Shown in pieces: positions 43,865 to 56,722 of a DNA stretch of 64,000 bases (position 1 is its first letter; each line of letters begins with the position of its first letter). A model generated the notes under the pieces. It saw only the letters and a program-made list of their open reading frames with translations, was not told the origin of the DNA and ran no database searches. The DNA comes from Sclerotiophoma versabilis (Eukaryota; Ascomycota; Dothideomycetes; Pleosporales; Didymellaceae): NCBI GenBank assembly GCA_012274445.1, contig JAAROD010000026.1, positions 992,001 to 1,056,000 of the forward strand, read 5' to 3'. A program made the position numbers and the translations under genes.

Positions 43865-44816
43865 TCAGAGTTCCTTCATCAGGTCACTGACTGCTTTCGC
43901 AGCGAAGCGTTTCCGTTCAGCTTCCTCCATACCCTCACCCATCTCTGTAACCGTTAGAACCACTGTCTAGGTTGGTCTGCTTGGAAATTTAACAAACCTT
44001 TGATGGCCATCATCTTCCTCATCATTATTTCCAACTCCTCCACATCTTTTTCGCCGAGTTCACCCTCACCGTCGTCGCTGCGCAGTGCGTCCTTCATGCC
44101 GAACAACTCCACATTCATCTCAGCCTCTTCAGCGGCAAAGCTGCCCTCGAACCCCCCAACTTCCTCACCCAAGTCCAGATCAGTGTTATTTTCCCATTCG
44201 CCAGCCTCAAGCGCTTCTCTGACTCTTTGCACGCCAACCGCTTCCCCGAAATCGTTCTTGCCTTTCGCCTCCGAATCGATATACTCGAAGCCGAACTCCA
44301 TACATAGTTCCTCCCATTCATCGCCAGGCTTTTCGAGGTAGGGCGTGGTGGACTGCGGCATTGCAATCGCAAGACAGACGGTTTCACCCGTATAGCCACA
44401 CGCGCGCTCGATCACGTCGGATATGGCTTGCATCGTGTCTTTTATGGCGTCGAGATCTTTGACTTCAACCGGTTTCTTGAAGCAGTACATCCAGCCTCCA
44501 AGCACGTTTACTACTTCGCGGGCTTCAGGTTTTGTGAACTCGGCGCGCCATTCGGGGACGTCCGTGATTTCGTCGAGCCATATGGGCAAGGTAGCAGTGT
44601 AGTACTTCGTTTCGAGGCGCCATTCGTGCGAGAGGCCTGCAGTAGTCTCTTTTCCTTCGAAGGTGGTGGGTTCTGGCGCGGAGCCTGTAAGCTCTGGAAA
44701 GAGGATTAGCAGCCAATCCCTTCAGCATAACGATTGGCTTTACCTTTTAAGACACTAAGCACTCCGGACCCTGGCGCACCGACTGCAAGTATGCGCCGTG
44801 GGTTCTTGATGTCCAT
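43865..44816 (-). CDS. IRC6: Irc6/p34-like adaptin-binding protein
   Basis: Three exons (44816-44744, 44693-43998 and 43944-43865) encode 282 aa. The family comprises yeast Irc6 and the animal alpha/gamma-adaptin-binding protein p34, which have a small-GTPase-like fold and act in clathrin adaptor traffic. The start 'NPRRILAVGAPGSGVLSVLK' carries the degenerate P-loop. The second exon supplies 'LPIWLDEITDVPEW' and 'GGWMYCFKKPVE'. The C-terminal exon ends in the conserved helix 'ERKRFAAKAVSDLMKEL', which justified the last splice junction (donor 43997, acceptor ending 43945). Without that splice the frame would stop 13 codons later with no conservation. Confidence 0.85.
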
Positions 44817-45212
44817 GGCGCGTTGTGCAGATACGGTCACAGAGTTGCGGAGTTCGGAGGTGCCGGTGTGGGGTTGCTTGAAACCACCCCCACTAGCATG
44901 TGTGAGACTGGCCGTCTTCGATAACACAGATAGTCGTCGTTCCAGACGGATGCAGATGTCTGGAAATAGTCTCACAATAGCCTTCTGTAGCCGTTGCACG
45001 ATGCTCGCGACTTCGATCGTATCATAGCCAGTATCTCATTCCTCAACTGGTCCAACTTTCTCGAAGGACTTGCTACTTGTTGATTCAGCGCATTTCCCTG
45101 ATCAGGTAGAGCAGACCTCATACCTGTCCCGATCTTCCTTGCGCACGCTCTTCGCGTGGGGTATGTCCTTTCTGGCTTTTTCCTGTTCTTCATCCCTCAC
45201 AACACAGGCCTC
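44817..45212. other. intergenic region between IRC6 start and SMD3 end
   Basis: About 400 nt, probably the IRC6 promoter. No coding signal. Confidence 0.5.
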
Positions 45213-45716
45213 TCAAGGTCGCCCACCTCGTCCTCCACTGGCCCTCGCCCTGATGACTGTTGCACGGCCACGTGCCAGACCGACACCGCGGCCTCGTGTG
45301 CCTCTTGATCGGAACATAGGTGCGTTCCTGCAGAACAATTAGCGCTCTGTTAGATAATGACATGGTAATCTCCTTACCTCAGCATGTCCGGGACGATGAA
45401 GTATCGTACGTGGCTGCCCCTGATGTACACTTGCTCAAGATGCGATACACGGCCATCGCGCGCGGTCACAGTGATGTCTTTGAGTTGCACGTTCATGTTG
45501 TCTTCGGCTGTTCGCTGTTAGCACAAGGTTGTCAACGACCTGGGGACTAGACAGGCGCACCTTCGATAAGCTTGCCGCGGTAGACCTCGCCAGAAGTGAT
45601 TTCAAGTGTGACGATGTGTCCCTGAGTATTGTCAGCGCAGATGCCAATGCCTTCGGTGTTCCACATACAGCTGCTTCATTAAGGAGCTTGATTGGGATAC
45701 CAATTGTGCTCGTCAT
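45213..45716 (-). CDS. SMD3: Sm-D3 spliceosomal core protein
   Basis: Core snRNP protein that forms the Sm ring on U1, U2, U4 and U5 snRNAs. Four exons (45716-45669, 45621-45561, 45507-45378 and 45327-45213) give 117 aa, the usual length. Sm motif 1 reads '[18 protein letters not shown]', spliced from '[10 protein letters not shown]'. Next comes '[15 protein letters not shown]', and Sm motif 2 is '[17 protein letters not shown]'. The tail is RG-rich ('[16 protein letters not shown]') and ends GGRGGRP, the substrate of arginine methylation in this family. Four exons in 504 nt is dense, but each junction is canonical GT-AG. It is divergent from GEP4. Confidence 0.95.
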
Positions 45717-46082
45717 TTTGGCGGCTCAATTTGCGTATTTGAAGGTTGATTGGCGTGGTTTCGCAAGTTGTGCGCGTGGGTAGGTTTAGAAGGAAAGCGT
45801 TCGAACGATCTCGTGCAAAGTTCGGCAGGCGCGTCGGCGCTCGCGGCAAGTTTCGATAGGCGCAGATTTCCGAGTCTTAGGACTATGCGGCTCGTGTTTA
45901 CAGAGCACAGCGAAGGATTGGACGTGTATGCGGGCTTGTCGAGGATCGATGCGATGCTTCACAAAAGTTGCAGTCGCGAAGCTCTACCTAGCGCTTGGCC
46001 ATTCCACTAGCGCGGTTGCCTTATGTAATCCTCCACCTCTGCATGCACATCTCATCACCAACAGTCTTACAGTCTTTGAGCA
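45717..46082. other. divergent promoter of SMD3 and GEP4
   Basis: A 366-nt spacer between two start codons. No recognised site. Confidence 0.6.
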
Positions 46083-46980
46083 ATGTGGATGAACGTCTCT
46101 GGGACATTGAATGTCTTTCGGTTGCTGAGGGACCCGACACTCTGCCTTCCACAGCATACGGTGTCGACGTTCAATCACCTCCCAATACCCCTATCGAAAG
46201 CATTCCCTAAGAAAATTGACAAAAATGGGAAGAAAGAAGTTGACATCCAGGCAGTAGTCCTTGACAAGGACAACTGCTTCGCCTTGCCACATACTGATGA
46301 AGTGCACCAGCCTTATAGGGTAGGTCGAGCTCTCACAACCTTTCCACTTGTCACCGCCTAACTCTTCCACTCCATACTCATCTATGCACTCAAGTCATCC
46401 CCCTTTTTGTCTTCGTTGTGCCTACGAGACAATTTTACCTTTGTATCTTTGATGCTCGTCGAATTGGTTCACGAACGCTTGCTCTTGTTCTAGAACCTAA
46501 CTTTGGGTCTACCATAGGACCATTTTCAACGCCTCCGTGAAGCGTACCCTGGCTCGAAACTCCTCATCGTATCCAACACGGCAGGCACCAACTCGGACCC
46601 AGGGCTCAAGCAAGCTGCAGTTTTGGAAGCCAACACCGGCGTCAAGGTGCTCCAACATTCGACTAAGAAGCCTGGCTGCAAAGACGAAGTCATGGCCTAC
46701 TTTCGAGCGCACCCAGATTCGGGCGTAACGAGGCCAGATCAGATTGCTATTGTCGGCGACCGGTTGTCCACCGACATCATGATGGCGAACATGATGGGCA
46801 GTTATGGGTTTTGGGTCAAAGATGGTGCAGTGAGGCCAGGTTTTGTGAGTTGTGCCTTTCTCGTCTGAGTCCATTGCTGATAACAGACAGCTTGCAAGGA
46901 TGGAAGACAGACTGCAGAGCTTCCTATTTCGAAGAGGGTACTCTGCGCCAGACCCGACACGTAACAACCAATTCGAATGA
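46083..46980 (+). CDS. GEP4: mitochondrial phosphatidylglycerophosphate phosphatase
   Basis: HAD phosphatase that dephosphorylates phosphatidylglycerophosphate in cardiolipin synthesis at the matrix side of the inner mitochondrial membrane. Three exons (46083-46319, 46518-46844 and 46891-46980) give 217 aa. HAD motif I is 'AVVLDKDNCFALPH' with the nucleophile and acid Asp61 and Asp63. The threonine/serine of motif II is in 'LLIVSNTAGT' and motif IV is 'IAIVGDRLSTDIMMANMMGS'. The N-terminal 45 residues are basic and hydrophobic, fitting a mitochondrial presequence. The start may instead be the ATG at 46089. The first intron (198 nt) is longer than its neighbours. It joins 'HQPYR|DHFQRLREAYPGSKL', as in other fungi. 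Confidence 0.88.
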
Positions 46981-49013
46981 TGTATACATTCTTGAAGCTA
47001 TCTCAAGTGTGTTGAGTGCTGATTGTTCATTTGATTGTAGGCTTATGGAAGACGTGTCCCTCAATTACAGGCTTAGCAGACCGACACGGATGAGATCACA
47101 TGTACCGGGAAGTTTGTGTCAAACACTTATAGAAATATAAATCCAGCAATTGTCTCATCCGTCCAACCCATTTCGATACACTAGTCCCGTTCGAAAAAAA
47201 TAGAGACTGCTGGGATTCATCCCACATGAGTACCGGATGAACAGTCATTAATGCGAGAAAAGCTTTAAAAACACATTCTGGACTGTTTTTCGCTTTTCCA
47301 AAATTTGTTTTAGGATCCTCAACCAAGTCTCTGTGATGTGGCGGCGTAGCTAATTTTTTGGAAACAATTGACAGTTCTCAAAACTTACACAATCATTGTG
47401 CTGTTCTTATCCAGAGACTAACAGTCACGACTTCCATGATTAGAGTCCAACATTTGCAAGAACCTTACAAGTCATGCATCGAGTGGGTTACTCAACCGTT
47501 GGACGATTGCAGTCACATCGGGGACAGCAGCACGGCGAGATGACGATCAACGACTCGCAGCAGTTGCAACTCAATTGCAAATCCGCTAAGTTAGCCACGG
47601 CCCGCGCCTTGTCCGGACTGGTGGGAGCTTGGTTTGAAACTACGTTACTCGGCACCAGTAACAGTCGTCCTGCGGTTTGGACAGAGTGTGGGGTCAGAAT
47701 TGTCCCCAGAAGCGGGGACTTGGGTTGGCAGATCTGGGGTGCGCCGGAAGTTGTGGACTGCGAAGGCATAGTGCTGGAGTTTGAGACGTCGAGTGACGTT
47801 GCACGGTGCTCAGTGAGCGTCGGCTTACTGTGTCGCAGATTGTCTTGCCCTCTACGCTGGCATGAACAGAAAGGCCTATCAAGGCAGACTCGATCATGTG
47901 CATTCATATCGTTAGTATACCAAGCGAATCCCACGACTACTCTCGACTAAACGAGGAAGGTGCTCGTATAGATTCAGTATAGAAGATACAGTAAGATACA
48001 AGAGGCTAGAAGCTTTCCATTGCCTCGCGTGGCTCCTAGATAACCAGGCCAGTTACGCCTCAGGGCTAGATGAAGCAAGGCACGCCGTTTTTTTGACGCC
48101 TGAACCGCGGTTGGCAAAGACATGGAAGACTGCTCTGTATGGTGGATAAAGGCACTCCATGAGTTTGTGCTAAGTTGAGGCATTTACGTTGGGCTCAACA
48201 CCGCAGCGACGGTGCGAACTTGTGGCACAGAAGCTGACGGATACTTTGCAAACCGTCAAGCAGAGATGTAACAAAGACACAGATTAGAGTTCCTGCTGCT
48301 TATGCTCCGTGTTGCCTGCTCAGACGGACAAGTCCATGTGGCGACGTTTCATGCAGAGTGAAAGCCATGCAGCGCCAGGCCTACTAAATATACGCACGCA
48401 CAGTGCGACGACAGCAGGTGGTAGCTGCTCTCGAACTTGGACATGGCCTGCGCACTGTGCCGTTGAACGTACCGGTGGGCTTCTGCTGCTTCGCGAGACA
48501 GAAGCCATAGCTTGAGCCAGGCGTACCTTCCCGTGCGGGCCTCAGACACTCAGCTGCGCGTGCACATGTCCCGAGCTGGGCCTGGCCCGGACCTGTTGAC
48601 CTGTTTCTATTTACTGTCTGTTTCCCCCCTTGAGGAGCGAGGTTCGACAGTTCCCAAAACGCGCACGTATTGCCTTCTTTTTGCATACCCACAAGCCAGC
48701 GCTGCACGCTTGCCAATCCGCGGCGCGCGACAAGCTCCCTTGGGCATCTTGGCCCCCGTGGTTGAGACACAGCTTGCACGAGCAGCCAGCAAAGGGGTCG
48801 AGCTGGTTGGCGTTCCAAGGTCGCAGCGTGTGGTGCCACGGCGACTGCGCATTGCCCATTGCCCATACGCACAACTACGTCAACGAGCAGGCGCGACCGA
48901 GGCCGGCGTGTTGTGGCATTGCTCGTGTACGGCAGGTACGGCAGAGACGGCGCTGCACAGCAGGACCCCCGGCAGTGCGGACGCGTTAGCCAGCGGCGGC
49001 GACGTCAACCAAG
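46981..49013. other. large intergenic region
   Basis: About 2 kb between GEP4 and PSD2. A 158-codon frame on plus (47474-47950) and a 148-codon frame on minus overlap each other and neither shows a motif. From 48500 the region is GC-rich with long spurious frames and probably contains the PSD2 promoter and leader. Confidence 0.5.
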
Positions 49014-52000
49014 ATGCGCCCCAATCTCACCTGTCGACTCTCGCTGCCGCAACGGCTTAAGCAGAACAGCAGCACCACCTCCGTCAACAGCGCAACCAGC
49101 AGCCGCCAGGGCAGCCCCAAACGAAACATGAGCGACGTCAAGCCAGGCCTTGTGCTGCGGGCGAATGTAATCAAGGTGCGCGCGTGCTGCCCCGCGGAGG
49201 AGAACGAGCATGCACTGACAGACGCAGGGCCGCAATCTCGCTGCAAAGGACAGGAGTGGCACCTCTGACCCCGTGAGTACCCTTTGCACCAGGAAAGACA
49301 CGCACACACGTGGAATTGCCGCGTTCCTGCAGTGCTGGAGCTGACAGCAGCTGTGCAGTACCTCGTTGTCTCCCTCGGCGATGCAAAGGAGGCTACCCCG
49401 ACTATCAACAAGACCCTGAACCCCGAATGGAACACAACGCTCGAGATGCCCGTCGTCGGCGAGCAGAGTCTGCTGCTCGAGGCCATCTGCTGGGACAAGG
49501 ACCGCTTCGGCAAGGACTACATGGGCGAATTTGACGTCATCCTCGAAGATGTCTTCCAGCATGGCCACCCTGTCGCCGAACCGCAGTGGTTTCCCCTCGA
49601 ATCGCGCCGCAACGGAAAGAAGAAATCACACGTCTCCGGCGAGATCCAGATCCAGTTCACGCTCATCGACACAAGCAATCCCACCGCCGCCCCCGAACAG
49701 ATCATCCAGAAGTTCCTCGCCATCGCTGGCCAGACACCAAGCCCCGACGAGTCTGACGAGAATGGCTTGTTGCGTGCTGATAGCGCAGGCACCGATGTCG
49801 ACGACGACGAGGATGACGAGAGTGAGAGCTCCAACGAGGCAAACGACGAGTCGAAGAAGGCAGCGAAGCGGGAAAAGCGCCGAAAGAAGCTTAGGATGGC
49901 GCGGCTTAGGAAGAAGGCCAAGCAGGTTGGCGGCTACGAATACTCAGGCAAGTCAGAAGTTGCAGGTGTCCTGTTCCTCGAAGTGTCCAACATCACGGAC
50001 CTGCCTCCTGAGAAGAATGTCACACGGACATCCTTTGATATGGATCCTTTCGTTGTCACCTCTTTGGGCAAGAAGACGTACCGCACAAAGACCGTGAGGC
50101 ACGACCTGAATCCCGTCTACGAGGAGAAACTTGTTTTCCAAGTCCTGCGTCACGAGGTTAACTACTCTGTGAACTTCACCGTCATCGACAAGGACAAATT
50201 TTCCGGAAACGACTATGTCGGCATGGTCAACTTTCCTCTCGAGAAGGCCGTCTCTGTTGCACCTCAAGCAGACCCAAACACTGGCCTCTACAGGCTGCCA
50301 GAGCCTTCGGATTCTCCAGGCCTCCCTGACACTGGAAGAAGGTCACGATTCCGCCTGCCCGTTTCGCGCTCGTCATCATCACAAAGCCTTTCTCGCATGG
50401 GCAGGCCATCTCTCAAGAAAGAACATTCTGCCAGCTCGCTTTCAGCCAAGGAGTCGAACGGGTCGTTGCCGCAAGCACCTACAAGCACGCCGGCTGTCGA
50501 CAGCAATGGAAATCTGGCACCCGTGCCCGCTATCAATGTTGACCCTTCGACCGTGGACGATCAGGACTTGAAGACCTACACTCTGCCACTGGAGATGAAG
50601 AACAAGGAGCGATGGGAAGCGAAGCACACGCCGATCCTTTACATCCGTGCTAAATACCTTCCTTATAGAGCTCTACGACAACAGTTCTGGAGAGCCATGC
50701 TTAAGCAGTACGACGCCGATGAAAGTGGTCTGATTGACAAAATTGAGTTGACAACTATGCTTGACACACTCGGCTCTACACTGCATGCCTCGACTATCGA
50801 CGGCTTTTTCAGCCGATTTATGGCTAACCATAACGGCGATGAGTTGCTTACCTTCGACGAGGCCGTGATCTGTCTGGAAGATCAATTGCAAAAGATTGAG
50901 CAGAAGGAGTCTCAGGGAGGCTTGTTCGCATCAGGCACGCAAACACCATCATTGGCGTCTGGTCAACTGACCCCAATGAACCAGAACGAGTCGAGGACAT
51001 CGATCCCTGTTCTTGAGACCGATTCGTTGGGTGCAGAGGGCGAGGAGGGTGATTTTCTTGCTGACGATCTTGCCGACGAGACCGGCGAAGAGCACGTCAT
51101 TGAAATCCGTGAATGTCCTATCTGCCACCAGCCGAAGCTGAACAAGAGATCTGACGCCAACATTATCACCCACATCGCGACATGTGCCAGCCAAGACTGG
51201 AAGCAAGTCAACAACATTGTCATGTCGGGCTTCGTTACATCCAGTCAAGCCCAGCGCAAGTGGTACTCCAAGGTTATCACCAAGATCTCCTATGGTGGCT
51301 ACAAGCTGGGTGCCAACTCTGCGAACATTCTCGTACAAGATCGTCTCACTGGTCAGATCAACGAGGAGCGTATGAGTGTGTACGTTCGCCTGGGTATCCG
51401 TATGCTCTACAAGGGCCTCAAGGCCAACAACATGGAGAAGAAGCGCATTCGAAAACTGCTTAAATCTCTTAGTATCAAGCAGGGAAAGAAGTACGACGAT
51501 CCAGCCTCCACGAAGGAGATCGAAGCATTCATTGCTTTCCATCAGCTTGATATGTCGGAAGTGCTTCTCCCAGTCTCGCAATTCAGGAATTTCAACGAGT
51601 TCTTTTACCGAGCTCTGAAGCCTGGAGCACGTCCCTGTTCAGCACCCGACGACCCTAGGGTTATTGTCTCGCCTGCGGATTGCCGTTCTGTCGTCTACAA
51701 CACGATTGATCAGGCGCAGTCTATCTGGGTTAAGGGTCGCGAGTTTACAGTTGAACGTCTCTTGGGCGATGCGTATCCTCAGGATGCCGCACGCTACCAG
51801 GGTGGATCGCTTGGTATCTTCCGACTTGCACCGCAGGACTACCACCGCTTCCATATTCCTGTCGACGGAGTGCTGGATGAGCCTAAGACGATTGAGGGAG
51901 AGTACTACACTGTCAACCCAATGGCGATTCGCTCAGCTCTCGATGTATATGGCGAGAATGTGCGTGTGATCTGCCCTATCGACTCTGTCAGCCACGGTCG

Positions 52001-52418
52001 TGTTATGGTCATTTGCATTGGTGCTATGATGGTTGGTAGCACAGTCATCACTCGCAACAAGGGCGACCACGTTAAGCGTGCTGAGGAATTGGGCTATTTC
52101 AAATTTGGCGGAAGTACATTGTTGTTGCTGTTTGAGCCTGGGCAGATGCGATATGACGAAGACCTTGCCGACAATTCGCGATCTGCACTGGAGACTCTCG
52201 TAAGTAACCTCCAAGCAATAATTGTATACTATACTAATGATGAACAGGTTCGCGTTGGCATGTCCATTGGTCACAGCCCTGATAGGCCATCACATTATCT
52301 CGACATGCGCAAGAGCAACCCAACACATATGGAGAAGCAGGATGCGAAGCGTCGTATCGAGGGCAGTCTGGCGCCTAAGGGCGTTATGGGGCCCATGCCT
52401 GGAGCTGGCATGTCGTAG
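49014..52418 (+). CDS. PSD2: phosphatidylserine decarboxylase, C2-domain type (Psd2)
   Basis: Makes phosphatidylethanolamine from phosphatidylserine in the endomembrane system. Four exons (49014-49175, 49228-49272, 49359-52199 and 52248-52418) give 1072 aa. A first C2 domain is assembled across three exons ('LVLRANVIK|GRNLAAKDRSGTSDP|YLVVSLGDAKE'). A second C2 domain follows ('GVLFLEVSNITDLPPEKN', 'MDPFVVTSLGKKTYRTK'). An EF-hand loop starts at Asp521 (DADESGLIDKIE). The catalytic part contains 'DYHRFHIPVDG' and the self-cleavage motif GGST at residues 986-989, where Ser988 should become the pyruvoyl group. The last intron (48 nt) is stop-free and in frame. Confidence 0.95.
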
Positions 52419-52948
52419 AGGGAAAATATTACTACAGCTGCATGTTCAACAGATGCAAGCAGCGTGTCTGGTTAGGATACACGAGTGGATGATTGCATAT
52501 GGAATGGTGGCTTTCGGTGCTGCTCTTTCCGCGGCGTTTTGTAGCGGCTTCGTTATTAAAGCCTGAATAAAGAGGCATTTCAACATAGCATACACAACTC
52601 TATCTGCACAAGTAGAGCTCGTTCTTACCCTGAGAGTTGTCCGTGTGGAGTTCGTCACGTGGCCACGCTAAAGTTTGTTTACATCTTGGCACGCTCAGAG
52701 GGGAGCGAAGTGACGATGCAGACACCTTCAACCCTGCTCCCGCGCGTTGACCGCATGCTTCACCACGGCTCGAGATTATTCGCATTAACGCCAATCTTTA
52801 CGACCGCACCTACGAATACCAGGAACATACCTTCTGACGCGCCTTTATTTGTGATCCACCGTGCCCGGCTTCTTGCGCTCATGCACGCGCTTTGACGCTA
52901 CTTCCGCGCAACCCAAACACCGAGTTCACCTGTACCACCGCGGACTCA
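52419..52948. other. intergenic region
   Basis: About 530 nt between PSD2 and DSN1, same direction. I see no gene. It should contain the DSN1 promoter. Confidence 0.5.
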
Positions 52949-54671
52949 ATGTCCACCATTTTCGCGCGCTCCCCGCTTGCATCTCTCCCCATGGCCACAA
53001 ACCGATCAAGCACGCGACGACGAAGCGCGAAACAAGCGTTTGACGACGATGATGCGCCTGCGCCCAAGAGGGTCAAGGCCGAACTGAACGGTGCCGGCAA
53101 GAAGGCCACTGCCACCACCACGTCGAAAAAAACCACGAAAGTCGCGTACGACGAAAATGACGACGGCTTCCAGTTCTCACGGCGGACGACGCGCAAGACC
53201 ACTAAGGCACAAGCCGCGCCTCTGCAAGAAAGCATACCTGAAGAAAAGGTAGCGAAGCCAACACGACGGAGAGAGGTTTTGCGCTCCTCGCCGGAGCCTG
53301 CACCCATGAAAGCGCCAACACGACGGAAGAAGTCAGTCGCGACTGTTGACCCCGAGTCTTCAGATACACAAAACCGGCGACGCTCGGCGCGCATATCTGG
53401 CGACAGGAATAGTCTGGAAATACGGCCGAAATCTGTGGAACCACTCCCACCAAAGCGCACAGGCAGGAAAGCGCCGTCTGAGCCGCAAAAGAAGAAGCAG
53501 AAGCAGGTCACTCCAGCACCTCAAGAACAACCAGCACACGCATTTGCAGGCGCACAGACTCCGAATCAGCACGATGCCAACTCTGCGAAAGAGCGCGATC
53601 CCAATGCGAAACGCATTATGCTTCCATTTGCGGACACGCCGGTCATCACACGGAACAAAGAGATGCGCAAAGGCAATAAAGATGGGCACAGGCGAAGCAG
53701 CACAGGGTTGCGTGGTAGAAGAGCAAGCTCGCTCATTGATAGTGGCATGTCAAACGGTGAGTGGACAATCACCCTGGGTACTCTCATGGTATGAGGGCAG
53801 CGCTAACGCATCAGTAGCTTTACCACACTCCGCGATTGAAGTGGCAGACTACTACAAGTACATTGAGCAAAGTCTTCCGGAACCACGGCGAATGAAGCAA
53901 CTCCTCACATGGTGCGGATCGCAAGCACTACCAGAGAAACCTTCAGGCGACGTTAAGAACGCCAATGCGATAATGGCCGCACGAGCGATACAACAAGAAC
54001 TTATAGACGACTTTGCGAACCGACCAGAGCTATCAGATTGGTTCAGTAGAGAGGAGACAGCAGCACCGCCAGTGGCCAAGAAGCCAAATCCAACGAACGA
54101 AAAGAACAAGACGACACTGCAGGAGCTAGAGGAAGAAATCAAGCGGTATGTCACTGATGGTCGTCAATGGTGCAACAACACTAACATTAGATACAGGCTC
54201 GAAGAGGAGAGGGCCGCTTGGGAAAGTCTAGAGAGGTCAGCATCTTCTACAAACGAAACAGCAGCTTCGTCGAACGAAGCCCCAGCAATCACGTTAGCCG
54301 ACATCGATACCTCGCTTCTCGACCCAGCGCAAGCTGCAATACTCTCCAAAATGCAGCTTCCACAAACGCAAATGGAAGAGCAGCCATCCTCTACGACCTT
54401 TACGTTTACATTCACAACTCCATCCGCCTTGCAATCACATCTCAGCAAACTCGGCCAATCGCTTGAACCCAATATCGACCTCTTCGCAGACGGCGTACAT
54501 AAGATCGAGCAGTACCGTAACACAGCGGAGCGCGTTGCAGACCGGGTACTCGGCACAGCAGCCAAACGATTGGAAGAACGCGACCGCGAAGTTAAGGAAC
54601 GAGCTGGCGCGGATGGCATTGGCGTCGGAGATGTGTTGAGAGGATTAGCCGGTGTCCTGGGAGAGTCATGA
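52949..54671 (+). CDS. DSN1: Dsn1/Mis13 kinetochore subunit (MIND complex)
   Basis: Subunit of the Mis12/MIND complex that links CENP-C and the Ndc80 complex at kinetochores. Three exons (52949-53756, 53818-54145 and 54197-54671) give 536 aa, or 522 if ATG 52991 (MATNRSSTRRR) is used. The N-terminal half is basic and disordered. The hallmark 'GLRGRRASSLIDSG' (Aurora B consensus RRxS) is spliced to 'MSN|ALPHSAIEVADYYKYIEQSL', followed by 'EPRRMKQLLTWC'. The helical C-terminal half includes 'LGQSLEPNIDLFADGVHKIE'. The second intron (51 nt) has no stop and keeps frame, so a longer isoform is possible. Confidence 0.9.
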
Positions 54672-55260
54672 GAGCATGATTGATCTCATCTTGAGATATA
54701 ATGCCCATCATTGACTCTAAAATAGGCGACAGCGGACCGAAGAGTCGCAAGCTGTCCCCTTAGAATGGACACTTCCAAAAGTACTGCCCCCAGGGACCTA
54801 CACGTTCGAACTGGAGTCTGGATTTCGCGAATTCTGGACTGCCTGCATGACCCGTTCGCCCTGCAGACTGCGAGACCTCGAGTCGAAACAGCGACTAGTG
54901 TAGCACCCAGCACACATCAACCAAGCAGCGCCACGTATTGAAGAGGCGTATTCGTAGGCCGACGACGGAGCTTGCAGGATAGTTCCGCGAACACTAAGCG
55001 GAGAGAAGACGAACGAGCAGACAGCATGCTCCATTATGGCGTTAAGATCGGTAGTGTGCATACCAAGCATGGTGTTGGGGGAGCATTTGCTCAGTGAATC
55101 TCTTGTGTTTTAGCGCTTACGACAGCTTCTTTGTACATGCCACAATCGACCAACTTTCAACTTCCGAAAGCATACTTCGCCATGCGTGCCCTATTCGAAT
55201 TACCTTTGTAAACCGCCAAGACTATTTTTCTTGACTAAAACTACAGATTGTCGCCCACTA
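54672..55260. other. intergenic region between convergent genes
   Basis: About 590 nt between the DSN1 and methyltransferase 3' ends. I see nothing coding. Confidence 0.55.
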
Positions 55261-56232
55261 TCACGCCTTCCTAAGTACGATGCCAAACCACACTTTACAG
55301 CCAATCCACTTCCCGCCTCGGTGGCCTACGACGCCCCTCTGGATGTCCGCCTCCTCCACACTTCTCTCCCTCGCGGATACGATCTCCAGCCCGACATCCT
55401 GCGCTGCTTGCACGCTCTCGGCTAGACTGTACACGTAGCTCTCGCCCCTGACCTTGACGCCTTGCGCGTTGACGAATCCAGCTTGTGAGCGTCTGCCCAT
55501 CTCGTCGTGCATATTCGTCACGAGTGCCACACCTCCGTTCGTAAGGAGAGAAGCGAGTGTCTGGAAGTACGTGTTCAGAGGAATATGCTCTAGTACCAGA
55601 GTCGAGATGACGAGGTTTTGAGCCGTGAGATTGTGGCTTGAGAGCGAGAAGTCGTGGGACGCAGGGAAGGGATTGCACTGCTCGAGGCGCAGGGTGATAG
55701 ACTTGTCTGAGGAGGCGAGGGGGCCGAGTTTGGTCCGTGCGAGAGAAAGCATGCCCGCGCTGAAGTCGAGGCCGGTAATGGATACCGCCTTTTCTGCTGG
55801 CCAGGGGTGAGAGAGGAGGCGCGCGGTGTTGCGGCCTGTGCCGCAGCCGAGATCGAGGACTGAGATGTTGGGACTAGAGCTTCTGGCTACCTGGTCTAGC
55901 AGAGACGGAAGAAGGGTATCGAGTTCGTCGTCGTCGATGGATTGGAGCATGTTCCCGTCCGTGTCGTAGACTGAGGCCCATTGGTCGTACGCATCTTGGG
56001 TGCCGATATGTTGGACGGGTGTGGATGTCTTGGGTGGGACGATTTGGGAGTCTTGGGACGCGTCCTGATTGAGATCTTGCGCCAGTGGACTGGGGACTGG
56101 GGCTTGGGTCTTTTGAGGCGTTGTGGACATGTCGGCGTCTGAAGGGTCAGAGTCGGTGGTAGAGAAGGACATGTTAGGATTGAGGTCGACGAGCGATGTA
56201 TCAAATGTTGTGTTGATTGATGGTTGGGTCAT
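55261..56232 (-). CDS. class I SAM-dependent methyltransferase
   Basis: Single-exon protein of 323 aa. The N-terminal 75 residues are Ser/Thr/Pro/Gln-rich and not conserved. 'TQDAYDQWASVYDTDGN' introduces the Rossmann fold. Motif I is 'SVLDLGCGTGRNT' (about 124-136), the acidic loop 'ITGLDFSAGMLSLAR' follows, and 'LVISTLVLEHIPLN' is motif IV. The last strands 'GGVALVTNMHDEM' and 'GKWIGCKVWFGIVLRK' complete the sheet. This is the Methyltransf_11/25 type, acting on an unknown small molecule. The start at ATG 56232 is the first in frame; an internal Met at position 21 or 35 could also serve. Confidence 0.85.
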   Translation of the reverse strand: MTQPSINTTFDTSLVDLNPNMSFSTTDSDPSDADMSTTPQKTQAPVPSPLAQDLNQDASQDSQIVPPKTSTPVQHIGTQDAYDQWASVYDTDGNMLQSIDDDELDTLLPSLLDQVARSSSPNISVLDLGCGTGRNTARLLSHPWPAEKAVSITGLDFSAGMLSLARTKLGPLASSDKSITLRLEQCNPFPASHDFSLSSHNLTAQNLVISTLVLEHIPLNTYFQTLASLLTNGGVALVTNMHDEMGRRSQAGFVNAQGVKVRGESYVYSLAESVQAAQDVGLEIVSARERSVEEADIQRGVVGHRGGKWIGCKVWFGIVLRKA

Positions 56233-56722
56233 CTTGAGTGATTGCGATAAGAGTAATTGATGGTCGAGATTGTGTTTGGGGTTGATTGGTGTCTATAAAG
56301 AAAGCCGCTCCACCTGCTCTGCTAGAATTAGTTTCGAAAGAGAAGATACAATGCAAGCGGTTGATGCCTTATGTTTTGGGGTGACCATGAGCGGCCTATA
56401 TATTCGCTGCTTGCGCCCTCTGTACAAAGGCTTTTCCCCGATCAGGCAATATGTCGAGCAGCCATGCGGGAGCGTGACTCAGACGCGCATCTTTGGTACG
56501 CGCTAGAGAACGTGACCACGCGACAATGTTCGGTCATAAATCCGTGTTCCGCGTCAAGTGGCTCCAAAGTCAGAGCTTTTTCGCATTGTGCTCAATCGTG
56601 TGCTCGTGGACTCCAGTTCGTTCATGATGCTGCCGTTGCGCATTCTTTTGCTCTTTGCGCTCCAATATCGTACAGGTAGACTACACGCTCATGCTAGCCA
56701 AGTGCTTCTGCCACGCCACCTC
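56233..56722. other. intergenic region
   Basis: About 490 nt between the methyltransferase start and the SAM35-like 3' end. No supported gene. Confidence 0.5.

Noticed and set aside
47474..47950. 158-codon frame with ATG between GEP4 and PSD2
   Set aside because: A similar-length frame overlaps on the other strand, no motif is visible and there is no splice or promoter support.
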